Part shown: in pieces, positions 1 through 8,217 of the stretch
Numbering within the stretch: position 1 is the stretch's first letter
Layout: every line of letters starts with the position of its first letter
NCBI RefSeq assembly: GCF_900100075.1
Contig: NZ_FNEG01000002.1
Span: 186,001-250,000, forward strand
DNA from: Chryseobacterium jejuense
Lineage (GTDB): Bacteria; Bacteroidota; Bacteroidia; Flavobacteriales; Weeksellaceae
Direction of reading: 5' to 3'
DNA length: 64,000 nt
Program-made: the position numbers and the translations under genes
The notes under the pieces: generated by a model
Database searches by the model: none
What the model saw: only the letters and a program-made list of their open reading frames with translations
Told to the model about the DNA's origin: nothing

Positions 1-43
1 TTATTAATCATAATCAATTTTGTTTACCATATATTAAAATTTT

Positions 44-71
44 GCCCTTTACTGAAAAGTCAGCAAAGGGC
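44..71 (-). terminator. Hairpin downstream of the SAM riboswitch
   Basis: A nested hairpin has outer arms GCCCTTT (44-50) and AAAGGGC (65-71), inner arms CTGA and TCAG, and a four-base loop. On the minus strand it is followed by a weak A/T tract (AAAATTTTAATA). It lies about 35 bases beyond the 3' end of the SAM-I aptamer, so it could be the terminator of the expression platform. The U-tract is poor, so termination is inferred and a simple structural role is possible. Confidence 0.5.
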
Positions 72-105
72 ATCGATAAATACGATAAACCAAATGCTTA
101 TTTTT

Positions 106-190
106 CCTTTATAGGCTGAATGTAACACCTTACACAATGCAGGTTGTCAAGATATCATTGGGTCAGTTCCCTCCATCTTTCTTTATAAGC
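106..190 (-). promoter_or_regulatory. SAM-I (S-box) riboswitch aptamer
   Basis: Read on the minus strand, this stretch carries the S-box core in order: CTTATAAAGAAAGATGGAG, then GGGAACTGACCC, then ATGATATCTTGACAACC, then AAGGTGTTACATTC. The 5' TTATA pairs with TATAA near the 3' end to close helix P1. S-box RNAs bind S-adenosylmethionine and usually switch off methionine biosynthesis or uptake genes. The controlled gene lies beyond the left edge, so its identity is not visible. The motif match is direct; the regulated pathway is inferred from the family. Confidence 0.88.
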
Positions 191-207
191 CGATCGAAAT
201 ATGGTTG

Positions 208-238
208 CAAAGCTATAAACTTTTAGTCTATAAAACAA
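208..238 (-). promoter_or_regulatory. Promoter for the SAM riboswitch transcript
   Basis: On the minus strand TAGCTTTG (208-215) matches the Bacteroidetes -7 consensus TAnnTTTG. A TTG (236-238) lies 20 bases upstream, in the usual -33 position. Transcription would begin just before the aptamer. Confidence 0.65.
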
Positions 239-434
239 GTAGACTTATTGTTTTTCATGATAATTTTTCAAAAATTAACATAACTTTTTATTAAAATCCA
301 TTACAAAAAGGACTTGCGGCAATTATCATTTTCTTAAACATGACAAATATCATCACTAATAAATCAATAAAGAAAAGCTCTGAATTCACAGAAGTTTTTG
401 ATTTTTAATTGAAAAAACTTATTAATTTTATAGT

Positions 435-842
435 ATGAAAGTTTTGATTATAAATGGGCCTAACCTAAATCTTTTAGGGACCCGCGAACCTGAAATCTAT
501 GGAACTGTTTCTATGGAAACATATCTGGACAGCTTAAAGTCTGAGTTTCGTGCTCATGAATTAAGTTATTATCAGTCTAATATTGAAGGAGAGCTTATTA
601 ACAGGCTTCAGCAGGATGATTTTGATGCAGTGGTGATTAATCCGGGAGCATTTACCCATTACTCCTACGCTATCGCTGATTGTTTGAAGAATATCAGAAA
701 ACCTAAAGTAGAAGTTCACATCAGCAATATTTATAAAAGGGAAGAATTCAGACAAAAGTCTGTTACAGCAGCCAATACCGATGCCGTTTTATCCGGTTTT
801 GGAATGGATGGATACAGATTGGCCATACTGAGCTTAAAATAA
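435..842 (+). CDS. aroQ: 3-dehydroquinate dehydratase, type II
   Basis: This cytosolic enzyme removes water from 3-dehydroquinate in the shikimate pathway to aromatic amino acids. The 135-residue length is slightly short for the type II family (about 140-150). The N-terminus reads INGPNLNLLGTREPEIYG, with Asn10, Arg17 and Tyr22 matching the catalytic Asn, Arg and Tyr. NPGAFTH (69-75) and EVHISN, with Glu93 and His95, complete the active site. It stands alone, divergent from the riboswitch transcript and convergent with pckA, with a shared terminator at 981-1005. No consensus TAnnTTTG box was found directly upstream. The identification is secure. Confidence 0.95.
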   Translation: MKVLIINGPNLNLLGTREPEIYGTVSMETYLDSLKSEFRAHELSYYQSNIEGELINRLQQDDFDAVVINPGAFTHYSYAIADCLKNIRKPKVEVHISNIYKREEFRQKSVTAANTDAVLSGFGMDGYRLAILSLK

Positions 843-884
843 AGCAATGATGAATCGCCCTGATTTGTATAGAATGCAATATTT

Positions 885-972
885 TGCTAACAGATTAAGC
901 AGATCTTAATTGTATTAGTTTATACATTTACAACACAGACATCTGCGAAATTTGTGCTATCTGTGGGAAATA
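885..972. repeat. Possible intergenic repeat with imperfect internal repeats
   Basis: The 3' flank of aroQ holds GCAGATC (about 898) and then two imperfect direct copies, ATCTGCGAAATTTG and ATCTGTGGGAAAT, with GCAGAT/ATCTGC arms in inverted orientation. The stretch does not look coding. It could be a remnant of a dispersed intergenic element, but one copy in one window cannot show this. Confidence 0.22.
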
Positions 973-980
973 AAAATAAA

Positions 981-1005
981 AAAGCCTCATCAATGATGAG
1001 GCTTT
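981..1005. terminator. Bidirectional terminator between aroQ and pckA
   Basis: Arms AAAGCCTCATC and GATGAGGCTTT form an 11-bp perfect stem around a three-base loop. A-rich sequence on the left and T-rich sequence on the right provide U-tracts in both directions, so it can end both convergent transcripts. Confidence 0.85.
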
Positions 1006-1024
1006 CTATTTGTATAATATCTGA

Positions 1025-2641
1025 TTAGATAGTTTGTTCCTGTAATTGCGGTCCTGAAGGGATTAATCTCTTACCTTCTTCAGTATCACAATACTGCTCG
1101 AAGTTCTTGATATATCTTGAAGCAAGATCTTTTGCTTTTTCTTCCCACTCTGAAGCATTTTCGTAAGTATCTCTAGGATCTAGAATACCTGTAGAAACGT
1201 TTGGAAGTTCAGCAGGAATTTCAAGGTTCATAATTGGAACCTGAACTTTAGGAGCGTTATCAATAGAACCATCGATGATGGCATCAATGATAGCTCTAGT
1301 ATCTTTTAGAGAAATTCTCTTACCTGTACCATTCCAACCTGTGTTTACTAAATACGCTTTAGCACCGTGTTCTTTCATTTTTCCGATCAATGTCTTAGAG
1401 TACATTGTTGGGTGTAATGTAAGGAACGCTTCACCAAATGCCGGAGAGAAAGATGGCTGAGGTTCAGTAATTCCTCTTTCAGTTCCTGCTAATTTAGATG
1501 TATAACCGCAAAGGAAGTGGTATTGCGCCTGATCTTCGTTCAGGATAGAAACCGGAGGAAGTACCCCGAATGCATCTGCTGAAAGATAAACGATCTTCTT
1601 CGCATGACCAGCCTTAGATGGTAATACAATTTTGTTGATATGATAGATTGGATAAGAAACTCTTGTATTTTCCGTGATAGATCCGTCAGTATAATCTGCT
1701 ACTCCATCGTGAATAACAACGTTTTCAAGAAGTGCATCTCTCTTGATTGCTCTGAAGATATCCGGTTCTTTTTCTTCTGAAAGGTCAATTACTTTAGCAT
1801 AACATCCTCCTTCATAGTTGAATACTCCGTTATTATCCCAACCGTGCTCATCATCACCAATAAGGTATCTTTTTGGATCTGCTGATAAAGTAGTTTTACC
1901 TGTTCCTGAAAGTCCGAAGAATAAAGCAACGTCACCTTTTTCACCTACGTTAGCTGAACAGTGCATAGAAGCCATACCTTTTAATGGAAGGTAATAGTTC
2001 ATCATCGCAAACATCCCTTTCTTCATTTCACCTCCGTACCAAGTACCTCCGATGATCTGAAGTTTTTCAGTAAGGTTGAACATTACAAAGTTTTCAGAGT
2101 TTAATCCCTGAGCTTCCCAGTTAGGGTTTGTTGTTTTAGAACCGTTGATTACTGTGAAATCCGGTTCTCCAAAGTTCTCAAGCTCAAAGTGAGAAGGACG
2201 GATAAACATGTTCGTAACAAAATGCGCCTGCCATGCTACTTCCATGATAAATCTTACTTTAAGTCTTGTATCTGCATTCGTTCCACAGAAAGCATCTACA
2301 ACATAAATTTTCTTAGCTTCTGAAAGCTGGTTCATCACTAGTTCTTTACAAGACCCGAAAATCTCTGTTGTAGTTGGTAAGTTTACCTTACCATCCCAGA
2401 AAATTGTATCTCTTGTAACATCATCCTGAACAATATATCTGTCTTTAGGTGAACGACCTGTGAAAATTCCTGTTTTTACTGATACCGCGCCCGATTCTGT
2501 AAGTTCCGCTTTCTCAAACCCTTGATTTTCAGGAGAAACTTCAGCCTGGTATAATTCTTCATAAGAAGGATTACACACTACTTCATAGTTTCCTTTAATC
2601 CCTAATTTCTCTAAATCCTGGATGATTTTAGTGTTTTTCAT
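1025..2641 (-). CDS. pckA: Phosphoenolpyruvate carboxykinase (ATP)
   Basis: The enzyme converts oxaloacetate and ATP to phosphoenolpyruvate, CO2 and ADP, the entry step of gluconeogenesis. The 538 residues match the ATP-dependent family. Visible signatures are TGRSPKDRY near residue 60, the kinase-1 P-loop GLSGTGKT at 243-250, LIGDDEHGW just after it (metal and nucleotide binding), and GWNGTGKR in the C-terminal third. The gene is monocistronic, with its own promoter box at 2677-2684 and the shared terminator at 981-1005. Confidence 0.97.
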   Translation of the reverse strand: MKNTKIIQDLEKLGIKGNYEVVCNPSYEELYQAEVSPENQGFEKAELTESGAVSVKTGIFTGRSPKDRYIVQDDVTRDTIFWDGKVNLPTTTEIFGSCKELVMNQLSEAKKIYVVDAFCGTNADTRLKVRFIMEVAWQAHFVTNMFIRPSHFELENFGEPDFTVINGSKTTNPNWEAQGLNSENFVMFNLTEKLQIIGGTWYGGEMKKGMFAMMNYYLPLKGMASMHCSANVGEKGDVALFFGLSGTGKTTLSADPKRYLIGDDEHGWDNNGVFNYEGGCYAKVIDLSEEKEPDIFRAIKRDALLENVVIHDGVADYTDGSITENTRVSYPIYHINKIVLPSKAGHAKKIVYLSADAFGVLPPVSILNEDQAQYHFLCGYTSKLAGTERGITEPQPSFSPAFGEAFLTLHPTMYSKTLIGKMKEHGAKAYLVNTGWNGTGKRISLKDTRAIIDAIIDGSIDNAPKVQVPIMNLEIPAELPNVSTGILDPRDTYENASEWEEKAKDLASRYIKNFEQYCDTEEGKRLIPSGPQLQEQTI

Positions 2642-2676
2642 TTTACTTATATTTTCTATTTCTTTATTGACTTCAA

Positions 2677-2684
2677 CAAAAATA
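2677..2684 (-). promoter_or_regulatory. pckA promoter, -7 element
   Basis: TATTTTTG on the minus strand matches TAnnTTTG and lies 36 bases before the pckA start codon. I see no clear TTG at the expected -33 distance. Confidence 0.5.
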
Positions 2685-2768
2685 ATATTAATTATTTGTT
2701 AAAGGTGGTTTAAATATACTGATATAAGTCAGAATGACAAATAAAAAAAGGGGATTGTAAAATACTGA

Positions 2769-3674
2769 TTATAAATTAATTAAATCTGACCATTCAAAAA
2801 TAGTAGTAAAACCTTTCTCCCAAAAATAGTTATTAAAGCCCCCAAATTTGGCACTCATCACGAAATCTCCGCCCCAAGCACCCAAACTTTTGACAAATAC
2901 AGGGCAATCTGAGAATATTTTTTCTTTAACTGTAGGAATTTCAATAAAATTGGAAATTTTACGCTCATGAATCATCATTAAGTCAGAAAAACTTTCCAAT
3001 TCATTGCATAATAAAATTTTCTTTGTGATATCTGAAAATTCATTCACCAATTCCTGAGACTTCTTTTTTGATTTATAAAGATTGATTCCTTCCCTGCTAT
3101 CCTGTTTCTGATTTAAATGAATAAAGATGAGCTCATTTTTAAAGGATGGATTAAAATCTACCTTCTCATATCTTATCTCCGGTTTGCTCTGAAAAAGGAC
3201 TGCCGATTTTTCTTTTGCAACGGCAATATCATAACCGCTTCCTCCCAAACTAATTGTATTTAAGTAAAATGGATCAACATCTGCCCACTCTGCAAGGTTG
3301 TTCATTAAGGTAGAACTGCTTCCAAGGCCAAAATCAGCAGGAAATTGAAGGTTGGTTTTTAAATGGTAAGTAAAATCGTTTTTGAATTTTGTAGTAGAAA
3401 GCTGCTGAACATTCTTTAATGTCTTGACAATAAATTCAGCGCTTGATGGAATATTGGTTTCCAGAATCTGCCATGTTTTATAATCAATGACAGCTTTTAA
3501 CCAAGGTTTGTTCTGATGAAGAGCTTCCCAAAGAATTAAAGACTGATTATCATCTTTTTCTTCAAAGAAAAACTCTTGTCCTAGCTTGGTGGGTACCGCT
3601 AAGACAAGAGCTCCATCAATTGCGAAATATTCTGAAGTAAGCATAAGCTTGCCCGGTGAAAATATCGCGCTCAT
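2769..3674 (-). CDS. GYDIA-type GHMP kinase-like protein
   Basis: This 301-residue protein belongs to the GHMP kinase superfamily (galactokinase, homoserine kinase, mevalonate kinase). SPGKLMLTSEY (6-16) is the N-terminal family motif, FGLGSSS (115-121) the ATP-binding loop, and GGSGYDIA (144-151) names the Bacteroidetes subgroup. The substrate is unknown to me; a mevalonate-type role in isoprenoid synthesis is plausible but not shown. It starts 12 bases after fabD, so the two are probably co-transcribed. Confidence 0.8.
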   Translation of the reverse strand: MSAIFSPGKLMLTSEYFAIDGALVLAVPTKLGQEFFFEEKDDNQSLILWEALHQNKPWLKAVIDYKTWQILETNIPSSAEFIVKTLKNVQQLSTTKFKNDFTYHLKTNLQFPADFGLGSSSTLMNNLAEWADVDPFYLNTISLGGSGYDIAVAKEKSAVLFQSKPEIRYEKVDFNPSFKNELIFIHLNQKQDSREGINLYKSKKKSQELVNEFSDITKKILLCNELESFSDLMMIHERKISNFIEIPTVKEKIFSDCPVFVKSLGAWGGDFVMSAKFGGFNNYFWEKGFTTIFEWSDLINL

Positions 3675-3686
3675 ATTTTTTATAAA

Positions 3687-4562
3687 TTAGATTGCAGATG
3701 CAGTGTCTACAGATCCATCAATTTTTTTAATTAATCCCTGAAGGGTTTTTCCTGGTCCTACTTCTATGAAATTAGAAGCTCCATCTTTAATCATATTCTG
3801 TACAGACTGAGTCCATTTTACAGGACCTGTAAGCTGATCGATAAGATTTTGTTTAATCTCATCAGGATTTGTTACTGCTGTAGTAGTAATATTCTGATAT
3901 ACCGGAATAGTAGCTTTTCTGAATTTTGTATTTTCGATAGCAGCTGCTAATCTTTCCTGAGCCGGCTGCATCAATGGTGAATGGAAAGCTCCGTTTACCG
4001 GTAATAATAGCGCTCTCTTTGCTCCAGCTTCTTTTAATTTCACGCAAGCTTCTTCTACTGCAGAAGTTTCTCCTGAAATTACCAATTGTCCCGGGCAGTT
4101 ATAGTTTGCCGGAACTACAATTCCACTAATCTGTGCACAGATTTCTTCAACTTTAGCATCTTCAAGACCTAAAATAGCTGCCATAGAACTTGGATTGGCA
4201 TCACAAGCTTCCTGCATTGCCTTTGCTCTTTCAGAAACTAGTTTCAAACCGTCATCAAAAGACAAAACGCCATTAGCTACCAATGCTGAGAACTCACCTA
4301 AAGAGTGTCCTGCCACCATTTCAGCCCCAAGACCGTTTACTGCTTTTAATGCTGCTACTGAATGTATAAAAATTGAAGGCTGGGTAACCTCTGTTTTTTT
4401 AAGATCCGCATCTTCTCCGTGAAACATAATGGAAAGAATGTCGAAACCTAAAATTTCATTGGCAGATTCCATCAGATCTTTAATATCTTTTCTAGAATCA
4501 TACAATTCTTTTCCCATTCCTACGAACTGAGAACCCTGCCCTGGAAATACAAGTGCTTTCAT
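3687..4562 (-). CDS. fabD: Malonyl-CoA:ACP transacylase
   Basis: FabD moves malonyl groups from CoA to acyl carrier protein, supplying fatty acid synthase with extender units. The 291-residue sequence has the N-terminal FPGQGSQ motif (6-12), the nucleophile elbow GHSLGE with Ser87, and the catalytic histidine in GAFHSPLM (His194). It is the first gene of a two-gene unit with the GHMP kinase-like gene and has its own promoter box at 4583-4590. Confidence 0.96.
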   Translation of the reverse strand: MKALVFPGQGSQFVGMGKELYDSRKDIKDLMESANEILGFDILSIMFHGEDADLKKTEVTQPSIFIHSVAALKAVNGLGAEMVAGHSLGEFSALVANGVLSFDDGLKLVSERAKAMQEACDANPSSMAAILGLEDAKVEEICAQISGIVVPANYNCPGQLVISGETSAVEEACVKLKEAGAKRALLLPVNGAFHSPLMQPAQERLAAAIENTKFRKATIPVYQNITTTAVTNPDEIKQNLIDQLTGPVKWTQSVQNMIKDGASNFIEVGPGKTLQGLIKKIDGSVDTASAI

Positions 4563-4582
4563 GTATTGAATTAAATATTATG

Positions 4583-4590
4583 CAAATATA
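4583..4590 (-). promoter_or_regulatory. fabD promoter, -7 element
   Basis: TATATTTG on the minus strand is a perfect TAnnTTTG match 20 bases before the fabD start codon. The nearest TTG is only 13 bases upstream, shorter than the usual spacing, so the -33 element is uncertain. Confidence 0.55.
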
Positions 4591-4632
4591 ACTATAATGT
4601 TAACAATATCCTTTTAAACAAAGATAAATCAT

Positions 4633-6579
4633 CTAAGGTACCAATCGGATTACTCTGTAACCTGTGTTTACATAAGCTCCGTTTGCTTTAGATTTCACAA
4701 ACTCGAATTTTGTTGCAAGCTGAGTCTGCACCTTATTCATTTGTTTGAAAATTTCTCCTTTTTTATTTTCTCTTGTCAACATATCATTAACAACGTCAAA
4801 ACCTACGATAGCATATTTTGGAGGAGTCTTGCAATATTTGCTCTTGTAAGCTGCCAGAATCTCTTTTTCAAAGTTACCGTCTGTATTGATCTTTCTGTCC
4901 ATCAGATATACCAGACTTGCCTGGCTCAAATCATCCACTTTCTTTTCGAAAACCGGAGAATAGAACATGCTGAATGCTTTTACTCCCTGCACTTCTTTAG
5001 AAAGGGCAATCACTTTATTAGCGAAAACTTCTCCCATATCATCATTGGCCAATACAGCAATAACCGGAGCAGACTGCCCTGTCATCATGTTTTGATCCAA
5101 CTGAATATCTGCCGGAGAGTTTACAATAACGATATTAGGATTTTTCACTGCTTTTTCAAGCCCTGATTTAATGTAGTTTGCATTTTCTTTTTTAGCATCT
5201 GCTACTACATATATTTTTTGATCTGAATATACTGCTTTAACTTCTTCTACAAGTTTATCTGCATAGGTTTGATTATTCGTTTCAACGATAATCAAATTGT
5301 TATAGTTGTATAATTCCGGTGTATTAGCAAATGGTGCTACTACAGGAATTTTTTGATTTTTAGTAAAATCTAATACGTCAATTACATTGGATTTAAAGAA
5401 TGGTCCAATAATAAGATCTGTATTTTCAGGATTAATCTGTGTAAGAGAGTTTTTGAAAGAAGCTTCATTCCCTGAATCCACAATTTTGACATCCAGTTTC
5501 TGACCTCCTCTTGCATTTCTTTCAATAGCAAGTTTAGCACCTGTTAAGAAATCAAGAGCCATTGCTCTGTATTGAGTTTCGTTGGTACTGTATCCGAAAG
5601 GAAGCATCAGTACTACACTTAGTGCATCACCGTTTTTCTTAACATATACCGGATCTTGTTTTTTAATTTTCAAAACCATTCCGGATTTTAATCCTTTTGA
5701 AAGATCTGGGTTAAGAGCGATTAATTCATCAATGCTTACTCCAAACTTATTCACAATAGAGAATACGGTATCCCCCTGCTGAACAGTATAGGTAACGTAG
5801 TCATCACCAGCCACTACATTATTGGAAGCCGTTGAAGAATTTTCATTCCCTGCATCCATTTTTGCTTTTGTATTGGTAGTTTCAACTACAGTTTCTGTAT
5901 TTGATCTTTTTATTTTGATAGTCTCACCAGGTTTTAATCCTTTTTCTTCCAAACCTGGGTTTAAAGCATAAAGGTCCTGTTGGCTGATTCCAAACTGTTT
6001 TGTAATTCTGTAATAATTATCTTTGGACTGAATAACATAAGTTTCTCCTTCTACAGCCGGTGTAGGTGTAGGTGTTACTGTTTTTTCAACAGGGGTTTCT
6101 ACAGGTTTTGTTACTGTTGTTGTAGTGACTGTAGGTTGATCTGCACCATATTTTTTAATGCTGGTAAGAGGCAATGTAATCTCATCCCCAATCTTCATAT
6201 GAGAATCCAATTCAGGATTCAGCTTTCTCAGATCTGTTTCAGAGATTCTGTATTGTTTTGTAATCCCATAGATGGTCTGCTTAGGCTGTAAAATAATTTT
6301 GCCCACCGGAGTTCCCGCAATTGTACCTACTTTTTCAGGTGCAACAGTTTTAGGAGCAACAATAGCTGCTGCTTTTTCTGTTTTTACGGTTAAAACATCT
6401 CCGATAGCTAGTTTACCATCTTTATGTTTAGGGTTTAGTTTCAGCAATTCATCTACAGTTATTCCATACTTCTTTGCAATGTTGTAAGGATTATCACCTT
6501 GTACAACGGTATGCGACTTCTGGGCTGAAACTCCCAAAACCATACATAAACTGGATAGAATAAAAAACCTCTTTATCAT
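4633..6579 (-). CDS. LysM-repeat protein with periplasmic-binding-like domain
   Basis: A 648-residue exported protein with a signal peptide (residues 1-20). Four LysM-type repeats follow at about 24-66, 93-138, 178-224 and 262-306, each with a pattern like ITVDELLKLNP and IGDVLTV; Pro/Thr-rich linkers separate them. Residues about 320-640 resemble the type I periplasmic-binding fold of branched-chain amino acid receptors (LPFGY, TDLIIGPFFKS, IPVVAPFANTPE). LysM repeats bind peptidoglycan, so the protein probably sits on the cell wall. No lipobox and no neighbouring transporter was seen, so a sensing or structural role is as likely as uptake. Confidence 0.85.
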   Translation of the reverse strand: MIKRFFILSSLCMVLGVSAQKSHTVVQGDNPYNIAKKYGITVDELLKLNPKHKDGKLAIGDVLTVKTEKAAAIVAPKTVAPEKVGTIAGTPVGKIILQPKQTIYGITKQYRISETDLRKLNPELDSHMKIGDEITLPLTSIKKYGADQPTVTTTTVTKPVETPVEKTVTPTPTPAVEGETYVIQSKDNYYRITKQFGISQQDLYALNPGLEEKGLKPGETIKIKRSNTETVVETTNTKAKMDAGNENSSTASNNVVAGDDYVTYTVQQGDTVFSIVNKFGVSIDELIALNPDLSKGLKSGMVLKIKKQDPVYVKKNGDALSVVLMLPFGYSTNETQYRAMALDFLTGAKLAIERNARGGQKLDVKIVDSGNEASFKNSLTQINPENTDLIIGPFFKSNVIDVLDFTKNQKIPVVAPFANTPELYNYNNLIIVETNNQTYADKLVEEVKAVYSDQKIYVVADAKKENANYIKSGLEKAVKNPNIVIVNSPADIQLDQNMMTGQSAPVIAVLANDDMGEVFANKVIALSKEVQGVKAFSMFYSPVFEKKVDDLSQASLVYLMDRKINTDGNFEKEILAAYKSKYCKTPPKYAIVGFDVVNDMLTRENKKGEIFKQMNKVQTQLATKFEFVKSKANGAYVNTGYRVIRLVP

Positions 6580-6598
6580 ATTCGATAATTATAATTTA

Positions 6599-6628
6599 CA
6601 AAAATACTTCTTTAAAATTAAATGGCAA
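6599..6628 (-). promoter_or_regulatory. Promoter of the LysM gene
   Basis: TATTTTTG (6599-6606) and TTG (6626-6628) on the minus strand are 19 bases apart, a standard Bacteroidetes arrangement. The -33 part lies inside the 3' end of bshC, so the LysM gene can be transcribed separately from the gene before it. Confidence 0.65.
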
Positions 6629-8204
6629 CAATTATTAATTTGGAATCTTGAACCACCATCTCTTCCAAACAATTTTCAAGCCATGGATAGCCTTCATCCG
6701 AAAAGAATACACTAAAGTTGAAAACTCTTTCCTGCCACGTTTTAGATGGGTGTACATTCAGAAACAGATTTTCAAGTCTTTCCAGTAATTCGTTTTGCTT
6801 TATTTTTTCTGCGTGAAGAAGACGCTTTTTCATTCTTTTAAATGATTTCAGCTGTCTTACTTCTTCTGCTTTCACCATATTACCAAAGGATTTCTCAGTA
6901 GTTTCGGCAGATTCTTTTAATGCAGCAAAATTGTGAACCAACATTTCTTCTTTTTTATCCAATAATTCCAAAATAGGATTATCATTTAAAATCTTACGAT
7001 TAGTAATCACTGTAAAATTCTGGAAGAAATCTTCTATTGTAAGATCAAGTTTTTCAATTTTCCCCAATGTTTTCTCTTTCAGGAAAAGCATAGAATTTCT
7101 TGGAATCAGAATAGGGAATGGAATATTTAATTTTGAGAAATAATCTTTCAGTTCCAGCCAATACATAATTTCGGCATTTCCTCCGATGTAAGCGAGATTC
7201 GGTAATACTTTTTCCTGATATACAGGACGCATTAACGCATTTGGACTGAATTTCTCCGGGTGATTTTCAAGCTCAGTTGTAATTTCTTCTTCTGTAAACT
7301 GAATATCTGTATCTACAACAAAATATTTCTGTCCATTAAAATCGATTCTATCTCTTGTTTCAGAAAGATAAAAAAGATTAATTTCACGAGGGTTCACCTG
7401 AACCTTTCCATATTTATCAGTCAGGAAGTCTACTTTATCTTTTGAAGTTTTCTGCAAACTGAAATTTAGCAGCTCATCTTTAAAGACATCTTTAATCTGT
7501 TCTTTAAGCTCCTTTGAATCCCCGTCTAATAACAATAATCCAAATTTTGAAAAAAGACGGTTCACCAGAATCTGGATAGCCTGCGTCAAAGTATTTCCAA
7601 CCTTATAGGATTCTTTCAGCATTAAGATCAATTCTGTACCGAAAACAGAATCTTTGAATTCTTTTTCAAATTCGGAAATAAAGTAAGTTTCGTTAATCTG
7701 GATTCGCCCTACAGGGCCACCAGATTTCTCATTAATTTCATAATAATTATTCTCCGTTTTAAAGTGATTGATCTCAGCAAAATCATGATCTTCAGAAGCC
7801 ATCCAATACACTGGAACGAAATTAAAGTCCGGAAAATTCTCCTTAAGATAGGTGCAGGTTTTTATGGTCTGCAGAATTTTATATACAAAGAAAACCGGTC
7901 CTGAAAACAAGTTCAGCTGATGCCCGGTTGTGATGGTAAAAGTATTGGGCAGCTTCAGATTTTCAATATTTTCTTTCTGCTTTGAAGAAAGCGTAAGATC
8001 TGATAACTGTTTTTCGAATACATCAGATAATATATTCCTTTGTTCTGAAGAAAAGGAATCTTTTTTCAGATGAATCTGCTGGCTGAAATGCTCTACAGAA
8101 AATGTTTTATTTTCAAAACCCTCAATATCTTGATTCAAAAAATCTTTTACTAATTGAGGTATGCTTTCTATATCATTAAATGATATTTTATTAATTGTTT
8201 TCAA
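6618..8204 (-). CDS. bshC: Bacillithiol biosynthesis cysteine-adding enzyme
   Basis: BshC attaches cysteine to GlcN-malate to complete bacillithiol, a low-molecular-weight thiol found in Firmicutes, Deinococcus and many Bacteroidetes. The 528-residue length fits the family. Recognisable segments are TTGHQLNLFSGPVFFVYK near residue 95, VYWMASEDHDFAEI near 135, and a long helical C-terminal part. The start lies 13 bases after the putative porin, so co-transcription is likely. Other bsh genes are not in this window. Confidence 0.9.
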   Translation of the reverse strand: MKTINKISFNDIESIPQLVKDFLNQDIEGFENKTFSVEHFSQQIHLKKDSFSSEQRNILSDVFEKQLSDLTLSSKQKENIENLKLPNTFTITTGHQLNLFSGPVFFVYKILQTIKTCTYLKENFPDFNFVPVYWMASEDHDFAEINHFKTENNYYEINEKSGGPVGRIQINETYFISEFEKEFKDSVFGTELILMLKESYKVGNTLTQAIQILVNRLFSKFGLLLLDGDSKELKEQIKDVFKDELLNFSLQKTSKDKVDFLTDKYGKVQVNPREINLFYLSETRDRIDFNGQKYFVVDTDIQFTEEEITTELENHPEKFSPNALMRPVYQEKVLPNLAYIGGNAEIMYWLELKDYFSKLNIPFPILIPRNSMLFLKEKTLGKIEKLDLTIEDFFQNFTVITNRKILNDNPILELLDKKEEMLVHNFAALKESAETTEKSFGNMVKAEEVRQLKSFKRMKKRLLHAEKIKQNELLERLENLFLNVHPSKTWQERVFNFSVFFSDEGYPWLENCLEEMVVQDSKLIIVAI

Positions 8205-8217
8205 CCTGTATAGTTTT

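Noticed and set aside
1..434. tRNA gene upstream of aroQ
   Set aside because: The structured sequence fits the S-box aptamer; there is no tRNA cloverleaf or TTCGA-type T-loop.
4741..5166. Open frame antisense to the LysM gene (141 codons)
   Set aside because: It is fully inside a well-supported gene on the other strand and has no recognisable domain.
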